Assembly: GCA_026008535.1 (NCBI GenBank)
Contig: BRKX01000003.1
Coordinates: forward strand, 64,505,001 to 64,569,000
Source: Perilla frutescens
Lineage: Eukaryota > Streptophyta > Magnoliopsida > Lamiales > Lamiaceae
DNA length: 64,000 nucleotides
Direction: 5' to 3'
The translations under genes and the position numbers were made by a program. Of this stretch, positions 11,024-22,599 are shown piece by piece (positions within the stretch are counted from its first letter, which is position 1; every line of letters begins with the position of its first letter). The notes under the pieces were generated by a model, which had not been told where the DNA came from, ran no database searches, and worked only from the letters and a program-made list of their open reading frames with translations.

Positions 11024-12920
11024 ATGGCTCTTCCATTTCAATCAATGAATATTGCACGTCTTCTAAAGAAGCTCAGAAAGGATAAGTTTCTGGACCAAAA
11101 GTATCTTCAAGCTCGAATAGGTTCAGCAAGGACAAGCATGATCTTACACTTGTTGAAGACATGCGGGCTCTTGTCTTTTATGACATCTAAGCCCAAGAAG
11201 ACACATCTTCTGCTTGTAGCCAAGTTCTACTACTATGCGGAGATCGAGGGCTACAACATAATCTCTGTTGTCCATGATTAGATTATCACCATCGATAAAG
11301 AGGTGTTAACCAACCTGTTCCAGCAACCTAATGCGGGTCAACCGGTGTATGAACTCGCACTCCCCTCTAAGTTGGAGTTGTGGAATGGCTGGAAGCTTCC
11401 ACATGTTGATCACAGAGACTTCTCAAATAATTTAAAGGATAGTCTCCCTCCAATGATAGTTCAGATCAGTGACATTGTGATGCATACTTTTCTTAGTAGC
11501 ATCACAAATGCGCAGTTCAATGATAACAACGCTCACCTCATGGCCGCCATATATTATAGATGCAAAGTAGATTGGGCAGACTTTGTGTTGGCCCAGCTTC
11601 GTAGGCATGTGAGGCGTGCTGAGATCGATCTAACCTTTGGCAACTTCAAAGCCAAGTTAGTGATTTGCCAATTGACTCAGTCACATCCTAGAGAAGCAAC
11701 TTGGAGCAGTTCCTTGTGGAGTCAATCTCACCAGAAGAGATCTCCTTCCTATAGTTTATATCCATAGAAAACACCATGGAATAATTAGCTGCCCTAGGAA
11801 GTCGAGACTTCAGCTGACAGAAATTCCCAGCTAAGCAAAAGGAAAGTAGCTGCTCCTTGATGCTGACCGTACAACTAATGCAGGTCAGTCTATAACTGAT
11901 AGTGACTCTTTCACTTCCATCAGTGATGAGTCCACTGCACCTGCCACCAGCGCGCCTCCCTACATCGCTGCCCCAAAACTTCTGGAAGAAGGCTTCTATG
12001 CAAGCCTTGACCATCAGCTGCAAAGCTATTTTGGTCAAATAAGAGATCTCAATCCCTTCCTCTTCGAGCACCTTCGAAGATGTCTCCAGTATCATCTTTG
12101 GAGATTCCAAGTAGATGAGGCCACCATGTTGCACATGGTGGACAGACAATGCTACACTTTTTGGATAGAAGAGTTACAATGGAACCGAAGCTGGATGAAC
12201 TATCCACTTAATTCACCACCATCTCTTCCTGAAATCATGGATTCCATGAGTAAAAGGTTTCAAACCTCGATGCCTCATGATGCACCTCATCCAAACTATG
12301 AGCCCTCAAACTCATCTACAACTCCTCTTCAAGAGGACCCCCTCTTAAACCTCCCGGACGATTCACTTCTCGAACTCGCGTCAGCTTCTACCTCCGGTCA
12401 AGATCTCTCATTTCTATCTGATCTTGACCAACTGATGCCGATTGAGGAGCCTTCTGCATGATTGTCCACTCCCATGCTTGCACCCCAAGCTCCCCACATC
12501 GCCGACAACTTGCTGGCCACTTCTTTTTCTCTTCTGCCACAGCTATCACTGCCACACGATGATTTCCATCAGCTTGCCCTTTTGGATGATACCAAAAAGG
12601 GGGAAGGGTATGTTAATGATGGAAAAGCATGTGGAACAACACATGATGGAAACTAGCAAGGCGATGTAGATTTAGCTCTTTGGGATGACATTCAAAGAGA
12701 AGTACAAAGAGAGGTACAGCTTCAGAGGGAAGCTATCTCTCAAGGGGAAGCTCTTTAAGGGGAAGTCCAAATTGAGCAACAACAAGCTCAAAGCGGTATT
12801 TGGACCTTGGAGAATGCCCAGCTGGAGCAACAACAACTTTGGGGTATCCATAGCATACCGGGTATCTCCTCTTGTAAGTGGGAGAAGGGAGAATCGAGTA
12901 AAAAAAGAAGGAATTGAATG
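11024..12920 (+). pseudogene. Extra 3' ORF copy 3 of SIRE-type element, broken
   Basis: Starts at ATG 11024 (MALPFQSMNIARLLKKLRKD). Block 1 begins at 11219 (AKFYYYAEIEGYNIISVV, stop at 11279, then IITIDKEVLTNLFQQPNAG). Block 2 is at 11561-11611 (CKVDWADFVLAQLRRHV). The frame is lost near 11690 and regained in another frame by about 12060-12170 (LFEHLRRCLQYHLWRF, MLHMVDRQCYTFW), which corresponds to block 3 of copy 2. The 3' part is Asp/Leu/Ser-rich and then Gln/Glu-rich with coiled-coil character (QREVQREVQLQREA, about 12685-12740), with stops at 12459 and 12654. The exact 3' end is uncertain. Confidence 0.6.
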
Positions 12921-13480
12921 GTGAACAGTTCCAACTGAAGAAAGAAGTTAAAATATCAATTCTTGATATTATCTCTTTCTATTACTTCTTTAAATTTCTT
13001 CATCTTCTTTGCTCAATCAGTCTCTAAATATACTCCTTGTTCTTAATACAAGTACATTCTTATTATCTTGATATGTCTCTATGAATACCTTAATGCTTTC
13101 AATATGCTCTTAATTTTAACAAAATCTGCATAATAATCAGAATTGAGCTACTTTAGGACTGAAACATTTGAACCTTCTTCAAGCTGTGCAAATGAGTAAT
13201 AAAATATCTTAAGGCCACTCATGCCACAACTTATGACAGTAAAAATCTTGATGCCTGAAAGATAAAACTCGTAAGATCAAATGTCAACCCTAATCTAATA
13301 CTCATCTACTTTCTTGGCTCTGATACTTATATCAAAGTCTTGACAATCATGAATGACAAAACTTATAAGCTTCTAAAAGTTATAAGCATCTAAGACTGAT
13401 ACAAGCTGCTTAGATGGTCATCCATGAAAAATAACCTCATACAGTTTTCCATCATCAAACCAACTGGTTTTGACATCATC

Positions 13481-13494
13481 AAAAAGGGAGAAAT
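13481..13494 (+). other. Polypurine tract of the SIRE-type element
   Basis: AAAAAGGGAGAAAT immediately precedes TGTTGGG, the first bases of the 3' LTR. This is the expected second-strand primer of a Copia element and fixes the LTR start at 13495. Confidence 0.75.
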
Positions 13495-14322
13495 TGTTGG
13501 GAAAATTATTGGAATGATCCAACTTATGGTTTTGATGAAATGTCAAAACATATTTGATGATCCTATGAAAAACTGCAGGTTATTTAAAGCTGAAATTTGG
13601 GGGCAATGATCAAATAAGACTTCAGACAAAGTCAAATTGAAATGAGAGTCAGTTGTACTGAAGCATGATCAACCAGCTAAAGCTTGCCTTGATCAGACCA
13701 GTCAGAGTCAACTCTTCAAAGCTTAAAAAGCTAAGAGAAGAAGAGGACTTTGGAGACTGGTAGGCATCCACAGATGAGTAACCATCAGTCTAAGCTGAAA
13801 ACCAAGATAGACTGATGAGAGTAGAGCCAGCTTGAAAAGCTAAAGCTAAACTGATCAAGAATCAGGTAGCAAAACCAAAAACTGATCAAAGATCAGTTTG
13901 ACTGGGAGAAAAAGCTCAAAGAGCTTTGAGCCATTACTGAACTGACCAATGATCAGTTTAATGAGAGAAAAGCTCAATCAGCTGACTGGCAGTCCAAAAC
14001 TGAAAGCTTTTTAAGCTAAGTTGCCAAGGCAGCTTCACTGGACTGATCCAAAACTGAAGCTTAAGGCAGCCTGAGGAACTGCTAACTGGACAATCTCAGA
14101 GATGAAAGTTGAGATAGCTGAAAGCCCATCAGGTGAATGTTCAGAACTGATAGCCAAAATATATGCTCATTCTCTGACAAGCAGTCAATGAAGATCTTAA
14201 CAGGAAATCTTGGAAAGATCCTGATGATCTTTGAGCAGAAGTCAATAAAGACAAATGGCTAATTCATTTAAAGCTTCAAACGGCTATAGACATTAAACTG
14301 CCACCAGTGGATTAATCAGATC
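13495..14322 (+). repeat. 3' LTR of SIRE-type element, first part
   Basis: Begins TGTTGGGAAAATTATT after the polypurine tract and runs to the nested insertion at 14322/14323. Rich in CTGAT/ATCAG words. No ORF. It continues at 21340. Confidence 0.75.
14318..14322 (+). repeat. Target-site duplication (left) AGATC of nested Copia
   Basis: AGATC here and at 21335-21339 exactly flank the nested element, the expected 5-bp duplication. Confidence 0.85.
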
Positions 14323-15142
14323 TATTCAGGTTGGCCCATTTGGTCTTTCCCTTTCCAGGCCCATTTGATTTATTTTCTACCCGGCCCACTACCCTTAACC
14401 CTTAACCCTAACCTGATGTTTCAACTCCCTCTTTACTCTGCATTATTGCTGTTTATCATTCTCTATGTTCTGGAACTCTCTATAATGTGCGAGAGAGCCC
14501 CCTTCTCTCCCAAAGCCACATAAAATTCGAATCTCTAATCTACTCTCTCTCTCTCTTTCTAGATCTTCTCAGCTGCCACCCTCAGTTTCTCTGGCCGGAA
14601 TCTTGTACTTCAATTCTTGTTTGGCCTATGAGTGTAGTGGAGGAACTTTTGGTGAAAGAGAGATTGTGTGTGTGCCCGTTTTTGTTCCTCAACCCAACCT
14701 CATCTCGCCATCCCCTTCCTTTGGTCTGGGTGTTTTTCGGTCGTCGGAGTTGCCGTAGCCGTCTCCAGTGGGAAAATCTGAGCCACCGTGCCTCGAGCAC
14801 ATTTTCCCACCACGAACTCCTCTCTGTCTTTTCTTGTCACTTTGATCTACGGCTATCTCTCTCTCTAAGCTCACTATGTTTGTGTGCTCTTTTATAGATC
14901 TGTCGATTGGTGCCCCAAAGCCTGTGAAGAACCTTGAAGGTCCATAAGACCTTCTCCTCTGAGGCTTCCAGAGAAGAAGCCCTCCCTGTTGTGAAGAACT
15001 CAAGCTTGCTCCCTTATTTTTATTATTGTAATCAACTGTAATAGTACACCCTTGGGTTCTAGCTACTTGAGTAGCAAGTGAAATAGACCGCAAAGGGGCG
15101 GAAAATCAAGTAGTGAACCCTAGCTAGGCTTGTACCACAACA
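14323..15142 (+). repeat. 5' LTR of nested Copia
   Basis: 820 bp, ending TACCACAACA just before the primer-binding site. It contains a telomere-like CCCTTAACCCTTAACCCTAA at 14394-14413 and CT-rich stretches. The short ORFs in both strands here are chance. Confidence 0.9.
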
Positions 15143-15143
15143 G

Positions 15144-15155
15144 TTGTATCAGAGC
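15144..15155 (+). other. Primer-binding site, initiator-Met tRNA type
   Basis: TTGTATCAGAGC differs by one base from the usual Copia TGGTATCAGAGC and lies one base after the LTR end. Confidence 0.8.
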
Positions 15156-15923
15156 TTGGTTTTGGTCTAGCCGGGGCACTCTCCTGCCTTCATCTATCTC
15201 ACCCCGCCACCGATAAGGGTCGCGCCTCTCTCGCCCCCGTCGGGCTCCTTGAAAAGGTATAACCGGTTCTTCCCTACCTAGAAGAACCGGCTCTGGTATA
15301 AAGCCTAATCCCTAAACCTTTTTGTGTGGTATTTTTTCAATCCTGTACCTTGATTACTTCCGCTCTTGACTATGTCTGTCCCTTGGCATTCCAAGCTATT
15401 TCTCAAAACTTGCTTACGGTCGGGACCGTCTGGATTCCTCTGTGGGTCTCCTCAAAGCGGGTTGCCCTGATAGCAATTTTGAGTAAGGGATTTCAGTAGA
15501 AAAGGGGTTCTGGGTTGTTCTTGTGTTATTAAAGTCCTGCTGTTGTTTTTTGGGCTTGTATTAAGTTTTCTGTGAATTTTGCGGTTCTCTGTTTGGAGTG
15601 ATTCCTGTTTTTTGTTGGAATCTGTGTTGAAAACTCTGGTTTAAGAGTTCTTGTGAATAGACTTAGTGAACTAAGTCTGGTTTATTGGCCTAGTTGGGTT
15701 TTGGGATTGACCTGAGTGAACCCCTGCTCCACGGATCAATCTGTGCTGAGAACTGGGCTAGCCTTAGCTCTAGATTCCCCTGGTGCACCCATCTTTGGGC
15801 CTGTGGAGGTGCTTCCTCCTGTTCTGGGTGATTTCTGTGATCTTGTTGTTCTTGTGGTAAAATCTGAGTTTTTTGGTGAAGTTCTATGTTTTTTGTGTGA
15901 TTCTGAGTGAATCTGTGAAAAAT

Positions 15924-18900
15924 ATGAATAATCTGAGTGATGTTCCTTTCAATGGAAAGGATGATTTTGGTGATTGGCAAACAAAGGTTGAATGTATTTT
16001 AACAAAAGAAAATCTGCAAGATACTATTTTTGAAAGAATTGATGAAAATGAAGCAGATAAAAATCTTGTTAAAATGAATGCTGGTGCTAGAGCTACAATT
16101 TTGTTAAATCTAAGCAGTGTTGTTGTCAGACAAGTTTCTCACCATAAATGTGCAAAAGATCTGTGGGATGCTCTGACATCCTTATTTGTTGCTAATTTTG
16201 AAGAATATGCATATTCCTTGCAAAATCAGATCATGACTTTTCAAATGGATCATTCTAAAGATGTTGATTCAAACATGCATGATTTTAATAAACTTTTGAA
16301 AGATTTAAAACTTGCTAGGGATGACACTCTAGAAAAATATGCCCCTCAGATTCTCCTTGGTGCTATTCCTGAAGTCTTTTCTAAAGTAAAATCAGCCTTG
16401 AAATATGGAGGATCCAAAGTTACATGTGATATGATTGTCTCTGGGCTAAAGGCAAAAGAAAATGAAATAAAAAAATTGTAGTCCAAGCCTTTACAAAATG
16501 AAATACTTTATGTTAACAGAAACAACAACATGAAACCTTTTAGACCAAACCCTGAAAATCCTAGCGTCCTTGCTGCTGAAAGGCATAGGAGAGAAATGAA
16601 CTCTGCACAAAATCTCCCATCTCATACCAGAACTCACAATCAAGTTGAAATTTACTCCCAACATCCCAGAAATCAAAGCCAAACCCAAAACTCTGGTCAT
16701 AGCTCCTCTCTTCATCCTCCCAGACAAAGTTTCCCTACTCAACACCAAAACTTTGATTTCAATCCCAAAAAGACTTGCTGGAACTGTGGGAAACCAGGAC
16801 ACTTCTCAAATAGGTGTAAGCAACCAAAAAGAGGCAGGGGGTTTGGGAATAACAATGCTAATAATGTGATGCATTTTGAACATCTTGAAAATCATGTCTA
16901 TAAAGATGAAGATTATAACTAACATGAAAATGGTGAACTTTATATGGTGAATTCTGACAATGATTTCCAATTCATCAACTTCTCAAATACTGTGTCAAAG
17001 TCAGTGCATAAGTCTGAATGGTTAATTGATTCTGGCTGTACATTTCATGTCACTCCACATAAGCACATGTTTCACAACTTGCAACTCATGAATTCCAGAT
17101 TTGTTACTTTGGCTGATGGTCAGCACTGTGATATAGTTGGAAAAGGACATGTGTGTTTAAAATTTGAAAATGAAAGCATGATAACACTTCATGATGTAAG
17201 ATATGTTCCCAAATTGAAATTTAACCTTCTGTCTGTCTCTAAACTGGCTGATCAAATGCTCTTTGGTTTTGTAAATCACAAAAGCTTTCAGTTTAGATTA
17301 AATTCCATAATTTACTTTGATGCCCCTAGAAAGGGAGATCTTTATGTTGTGCATGCTTTCTCTGTGCCTATTCAATCTGCTAACTTGGTCCAAAGTGATA
17401 AGACTGCATTATGGCATGCTAGATTAGGGCACATGAGCAACAAGGGTTTAGAAATCTTGAGTAAATCTGGTGCATTCAAACATGATAAGGTTTCTAGCAT
17501 GTCCTTCTGTGAACCTTTCTTGATGGGAAAGCAACACAAGTTGCATTTCCTTGTGTCTGTTCTATATCCTAAAGCTCAGTTGAGCTCTGACATTCTTGAA
17601 TACATTCATGCAGATGTGTGGGGACCTGCAAAGGTCCCAACCCATGGTGGAAACATGTTCTTCTTATCTGTTATTGGTGATTTCTCAAGAAAAACCTGGG
17701 TTTTCTTAATGAAACACAAATCTGATGTTTTCAATAAATTCTCTGCTTGGGTTGCTAAAATTCAAAATCAAACCAACAAGAAAATAAAGTGTTTAAGAAC
17801 TGACAATGGTTTAGAATTCTGCAATCATGCAATGGACAATCTATGTACTGAAATGGGAATCAAAAGGCATAAGTCAGTGCCTTACAACCCCTAGCAAAAT
17901 GGGGTTGTTGAAAGAATGAATATGACTCTCCTTGAGAGAGTCAGAAGCCTATTGACTGGTTCAAGCCTTGATAAAAAAATTTTGGGAGAAGCTCTAATGA
18001 CTTCTTGTTATTTGGTTAACAGATCTCCCTCTATCCCTTTAAAAGGCAAACTCCATGAATCTATGTTCTTAAACAAGCCCATTTGCCTGTCAAACTTAAA
18101 AGTCTTTGGTTGTAGTGCTTATGTTCACCAAAAGCTTAGTAAAATTGAGCCTAGAGCTAGAAAATGCATTTTCTTAGGATACCCTGATGGTGTCAAAGGG
18201 TATAGACTGTGGGATAAAACATTACATGGTTTCAAAACTTGCATAAGTAGAGATGTGACATTTAATGAATCTGATTTCCCATGTTTGAATGAATCCTCAC
18301 ACTCTGATGCTCCTTGTGGGGTGGAGAAAGTTGATATTCCTATGTTCTTCCCTGCAGTGTCTAAGGTGGACCCTCCTCCACCAGTCTTGCCTGAGATTAA
18401 TGATCCAAATGATCATCTTCATGTGCATGATAACATTAATCCCACTGATTCTGCATCAAACCATGAGTCTGATTCTGACTTGCATGCTCATATGAATGTA
18501 TCTGAATCTGAACATGAACAATCTAATGAGCATGATTCTGAGCTTGTGAACTTAGATAATTACCAATTGTCTAGAGATAGACCTAGGAGAACCATCAAGG
18601 CTCCCTCTAGGTATGATGGCTGTAATCTGTCCATGTATGCATTCAATGTGTTTAACAATGTTGACTCTTCTGAACCTAAAACCTTTAAAGAAATTGTTTC
18701 TTGTACTGATTCTGATAAATGGATTGAAGCAATGAAATGTGAAATGAAATCCCTACATGACAACAAAACTTGGATTCTTGTGAAAAAACATGATGCATGC
18801 TCTCTTGTGGAATGTAAATAGTTATTTAAAATAAAAAAAGAGATCAATAATGTAAGGTATAAAGCTAGGCTTGTTGCCAAAGGATTTACACAAAAAGAAG

Positions 18901-20171
18901 GCATTGACTACACTGAAATATTTGCTCATGTGGTGAAATTCACCACAGTTAGAATAATGCTTGTCTTAACTGCTCACTTTAACTGGGAATTGAAACAAAT
19001 GGATGTGACCACTGCCTTCTTGTATGGTGAATTAGAAAATAACATTTACATGAAGCAACCTGAAGGTTTTGAAGATAAAACTCATCCTGATCATGTATGC
19101 TTACTGAAAAAATCCTTTTATGGTTTAAAGTAATCCCCTAGGCAATGGAACATCAAGTTTGACAATTGCATAAAAAATTTAAACTTCTCCAGAAGTAAAT
19201 TTGATCACTGTTTATATTATATGCAATCCTTTGTGCCTATGTTCTTATTGCTCTATGTGGATGATATGTTGTTAATAAGCCCTTGCTTGAAAACTGTGAA
19301 GCATGTCCAATCATGTCTAAGTGATAATTTCAACATGAAAGACTTGGGAGATGCCAGAAAAATCCTAGGTATGAACATTGATAGAGATAGAAGTAAACAC
19401 ACACTATTACTGCACCAATCTCCTTATGTTGAACAAGTTTTAAAGAAATTTGACATGAACCTGTGTCCCAGAAGTGACACTGATTTGAGTGATATGTCTG
19501 GTATCCCTTATGCTAATGCCATGGGGTCAGTGATGTACCTAATGATCAGCACTAGGCCTGACATAGCCTATGTTGTGTCATGCTTAAGTAGGTACATGGC
19601 TAACCCTAGATTGCCTCATTGGGAGGCTCTAAAATGGTTGTTGAGATACCTAAAGTCTACTGCTTCTCATGGTCTAACTTTTTCAAAATTCTTTGATGGT
19701 GTTAAGTGTATTGGATATGTTGATTCAAATTATACAAATGATAGAGATCAAAGGAAATCTACCACATCATATGTGTTCATTTCATGTGGGTCATGCATTA
19801 GTTGGAAGTCTCAGTTGCAAAGTATTGTGGCGTTATCCTCCACTGAGTCTGAGTATATAGCAGCTACTGAAGCTGTGAAGGAAGCAATTTGGTTAAATGG
19901 TGTCTTGTCTGAAATCAATTTTATTGATGATAAACCTTTGCTTTTTTCTGACAGTCAGTTTGCAATCCAATTATGCAAAAATCCTATTTTTCATGATAGA
20001 ACCAAACACATAGATGTGAGATATCACTTTATCAGAAACATTGTTGAAAAAGGAGAAGTTTTGTTAGATAAAATTCCCTCTGAGTTGAATCCAGCAGACA
20101 TGGGCACTAAGTGCCTCACAGTTGCAAAGCTGGAAGCCTGCAAAAAGTCCTTGAACATGGACTTGGGTTGA
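15924..20171 (+). pseudogene. Copia gag-pol polyprotein, one frame with five stops
   Basis: ATG 15924 opens gag (MNNLSDVPFNGKDDFGDW). The CCHC knuckle CWNCGKPGHFSNRC is near 16779-16820. Protease WLIDSGCTFHVT is near 17022. The integrase zinc region ends CEPFLMGKQHKL, with Phe where the second Cys is usual. The integrase core has DVWGP, LRTDNG and GVVERMN. RT has YVDDM at about 19254. RNase H and the TKC end lie at 20100-20170. The frame is continuous for 1,415 codons apart from stops at 16479, 16920, 17892, 18819 and 19131, with no frameshift. Three stops fall on residues normally Gln, Trp and Gln in Copia (YNP-stop-QNG, CK-stop-LFK, GLK-stop-SPRQW). All five fit single C-to-T or G-to-A changes. 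Confidence 0.9.
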
Positions 20172-20515
20172 GCTAAAAGGGAGAATGTGCTAGGTTATCC
20201 TGACCTTTGTCAGGATGATCAATAAAGCCCTAGGGACTGTGTAACAAATGGTGATTTACCCTTGGTACTCAAACTAGGTGAACTGAGTCTGGGATGGTCA
20301 AGTTGCTCAGACCTGAGACTTGTTTCAAAATTTTAGGTTGGTCTCTAGTGTTGAGACTGGATTAAATACGCATAGTATTTATTCCTCCCTCTCTGAGTTT
20401 GTCTTAGTGATGAATTAGAGTAAAAATAAATGGCAATGATGATAATCCCTTGTGTATTATTTTTGGCAGGTAACTCCTTGGTGATGGAAAAGACGAACAG
20501 GGCCAAAGGTGGAAA
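20172..20515 (+). other. Non-coding 3' region of nested Copia, with polypurine-like end
   Basis: Between the pol stop and the 3' LTR. GCTAAAAGGGAGAATG at 20172 looks like a second polypurine tract but is not followed by the LTR. The functional one is probably CCAAAGGTGGAAA at 20503-20515. Confidence 0.5.
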
Positions 20516-21334
20516 TGTTGAGGTTGGCCCATTTGGTCTTTCCCTTCCCAGGCCCATTTGATTTATTTCCTACCCGGCCCACTACCCTTAACCCTTAACC
20601 TTAACCCGACGTTCCAACTCCCTCTTTACTCTGCATTATTGTTGTTATCATTCCCTATGTTCTGGAACTCTCTATAATGTGCGAGAGAGCCCCCTTCTCT
20701 CTCAAAGCCACACAAAATTCGAATCCCTAATCTACTCTCTCTCTCTCTCTTTATGGATCTTCTCAGCTGCCTCCCTCAGTTTCTCTGGCCGGAATCCTGT
20801 GCTTCGATTCCTGTTTGGCCTATAAGTGTAGTGGAGGAGCTTTTAGTGAAAGAGAGATTGTGTGTGTGCCCTTTTTGTTCCTCAACCCAACCTCATCTCA
20901 CCATCCCCTTCCTTTGGTCTGGGTGTTTTTCGGTCGCCGGAGTTACCGTAGCCGTCTCCAGTGAGTAAATCTGAGCCACCTTGCCCCGAGCACATTTTCC
21001 CACCACTAACTCATCTCTGTCTTTTCTTGTCACTTTGATCTACAGCTATCTCTCTCTCTAAGCTCACTGTGTTTGTGTGCTCTTTTACAGATCTGTAGAT
21101 TGGTGCCCCAAAGCCTGTGAAGAACCTTGAAGGTCCATAAGACCTTTTCCTTTGAGGTTTCCGGAGAAGAAGCCCTCCCTGCTGTGAAGAACTCAAGCTT
21201 GTTCCCTTATTTTTATTATTGTAATCAACTGTAATAGTGCACCCTTGGGTCTAGCTACTTGAGTAGCAAGTGAGATAGACCGCAAAGGGGCGGGGAATCA
21301 AGTAGTGAACCCTAGCTAGGCCTGTACCACAACA
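20516..21334 (+). repeat. 3' LTR of nested Copia
   Basis: 819 bp, TGTTGAGG ... CCACAACA, collinear with 14323-15142 and differing mostly by transitions. Followed by AGATC (21335-21339). Confidence 0.9.
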
Positions 21335-21339
21335 AGATC

Positions 21340-22270
21340 CACCAATCACAATGGTCAAAATATCACTCATCTATAAAAAGAGAGTGAATATAATTTTGAT
21401 AAAAACTTTTACCAAACTAACTCTTGCTATTTTGTAGATATTTAGCGCTTCTTTCTCCCTCTCTACAACTTAAAAGCTTAAACCTCTTAAGTGCGAAAAG
21501 TCCTAACTGAGAAGGCGTGCTTCAAGTCTCAAGCAAGCAGCTAGCTGATGAAGAATTTCAGCTAGAGCAAAGCTTCTCAGTTCAGTACTTCAAAGATCAA
21601 CTACTAAGCTCAGACGCAGATACGCAAATGAGCAATTCAGTTGATACCAGTTTCAAGACTATACTCTTGAAGATCGAGCGAGATCTAAAATCGTGAAAAG
21701 GTGGACAATAGCACCTAAAGTCTCAGTGAGCAGTTGGGACTGGTAAGTGTGAGTTGTCGACCCAAAATTCAGCTGAAGAGGAGCGTGTACCGATGGGTCC
21801 GTTCTTTCGGGACAGCAACAGTTGGAAAGGAGGTCGCGCTCAGTTTGAAGGGTGCCGTTTTCAGGTTCAACAGAATTTCTTCACTATGTAATTGTGATAA
21901 AGAAACTTTACTCTTGCGTAGTGGATTACCCTTTTGCTGAAGGAAGGGAGGACATAGAGGCAGGAAGCTTCGAACCTCTATAAGTCTTGTGCGTGTTGTA
22001 TCTATCGCTTTAAGCTTTGCATGTTCTTTAACTGCACACTTTAGCACACAAGCTACACTGACAAGCTAAGCTGAACTCTCAAGTTATCAGTCCTAACTGA
22101 TCAGCTCATCAGCTCAGCTCCAGGTCAAGCTCACTCTTTCAACTGAACAAGTGCAGATAAAATAACTCTAAGCGAGTCATGGCCCTAAACATTCCGCAAC
22201 TGTTTTAAGTTTTTGAAGTCAGTTTATTCACCCCCCTCTAAAATGACATAGACTCACACCGGGACCAACA
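21340..22270 (+). repeat. 3' LTR of SIRE-type element, second part
   Basis: Resumes after the nested element and ends TCACACCGGGACCAACA at 22270. The run TTCACCCCCCTCTAAAATGACA near 22229 is typical of SIRE-lineage LTR ends, as I recall them. Short ORFs here are not supported. The base after the LTR begins ATACT, the candidate right half of a target duplication whose left half is outside the window. Confidence 0.75.
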
Positions 22271-22599
22271 ATACTTTTCTTAGATTGATAGGTATTTAAT
22301 GATTTTTGCACTTTTTAATTATGTGAAGTTGAGGTGCTTCCACTTGATATTTTGAAGACTAAAGGTTGTGGAAGTCATCTAAAATTAAGAAGAAAGACAA
22401 TCGCTAAACACAAAAAGAATGCTTTAAGGACCTGCAAAAAGTACAACTAAAAATGTAGTCACGATTCCAGGAACTGTGGGAAGAAGTAGATTTTAGACTA
22501 ATCATAATATAGTTATTTGTGCTACTAATAGTGACATATACACCACAGTAAAAAAATGCTAAAAAATGATGATAATTCAAAAAAATTATGACAATGTTA

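Larger units (their letters stand above)
14323..21334 (+). mobile_element. Complete Copia element (possibly Tork-like) nested in an LTR
   Basis: 7,012 bp with LTRs of 820 and 819 bp, a primer-binding site, gag-pol in one frame, and a 5-bp target duplication AGATC on both sides. The 5' LTR starts TATTCAGG where the 3' copy has TGTTGAGG, so the terminal TG has mutated. Both LTRs end CCACAACA. About fifteen differences, nearly all transitions, are visible in the first 230 aligned LTR bases, so this is a fairly young but not recent insertion. Lineage is inferred from the RT and gag style only. Confidence 0.92.
1386..22270 (+). mobile_element. SIRE/Maximus-type Ty1/Copia element, 5' truncated and nested
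   Basis: Order on the plus strand: end of gag region, protease, integrase, reverse transcriptase and RNase H (the Copia order), then a long 3' region with three extra ORFs, a polypurine tract, and an LTR starting TGTTGGG and ending GACCAACA at 22270. The extra ORFs in the env position, the long LTR (about 1.76 kb without the nested copy) and the protease motif DSGCSKHMTGD fit the SIRE/Maximus lineage. The 5' LTR and most of gag are absent, cut by the gypsy-like LTR ending at 1385. A second Copia element is nested in the 3' LTR. Its proteins are not translatable as they stand. Confidence 0.8.

Noticed and set aside
5754..12920. Reading the three extra ORFs as host genes in an operon-like row
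   Set aside because: They lie between pol and the polypurine tract/LTR of one retroelement, share blocks with the 3' ORF of another, and are all broken.
14390..14413. Telomere-like CCCTTAACCCTTAACCCTAA in the nested Copia LTR (also 20583-20602)
   Set aside because: Present at the same LTR position in both LTRs and only about three units long, so part of the element and not an interstitial telomere.
14487..15093. ORFs in both strands of the nested Copia LTR (and 20753-21196)
   Set aside because: They lie wholly in the LTRs, differ between the two copies, and match no family.
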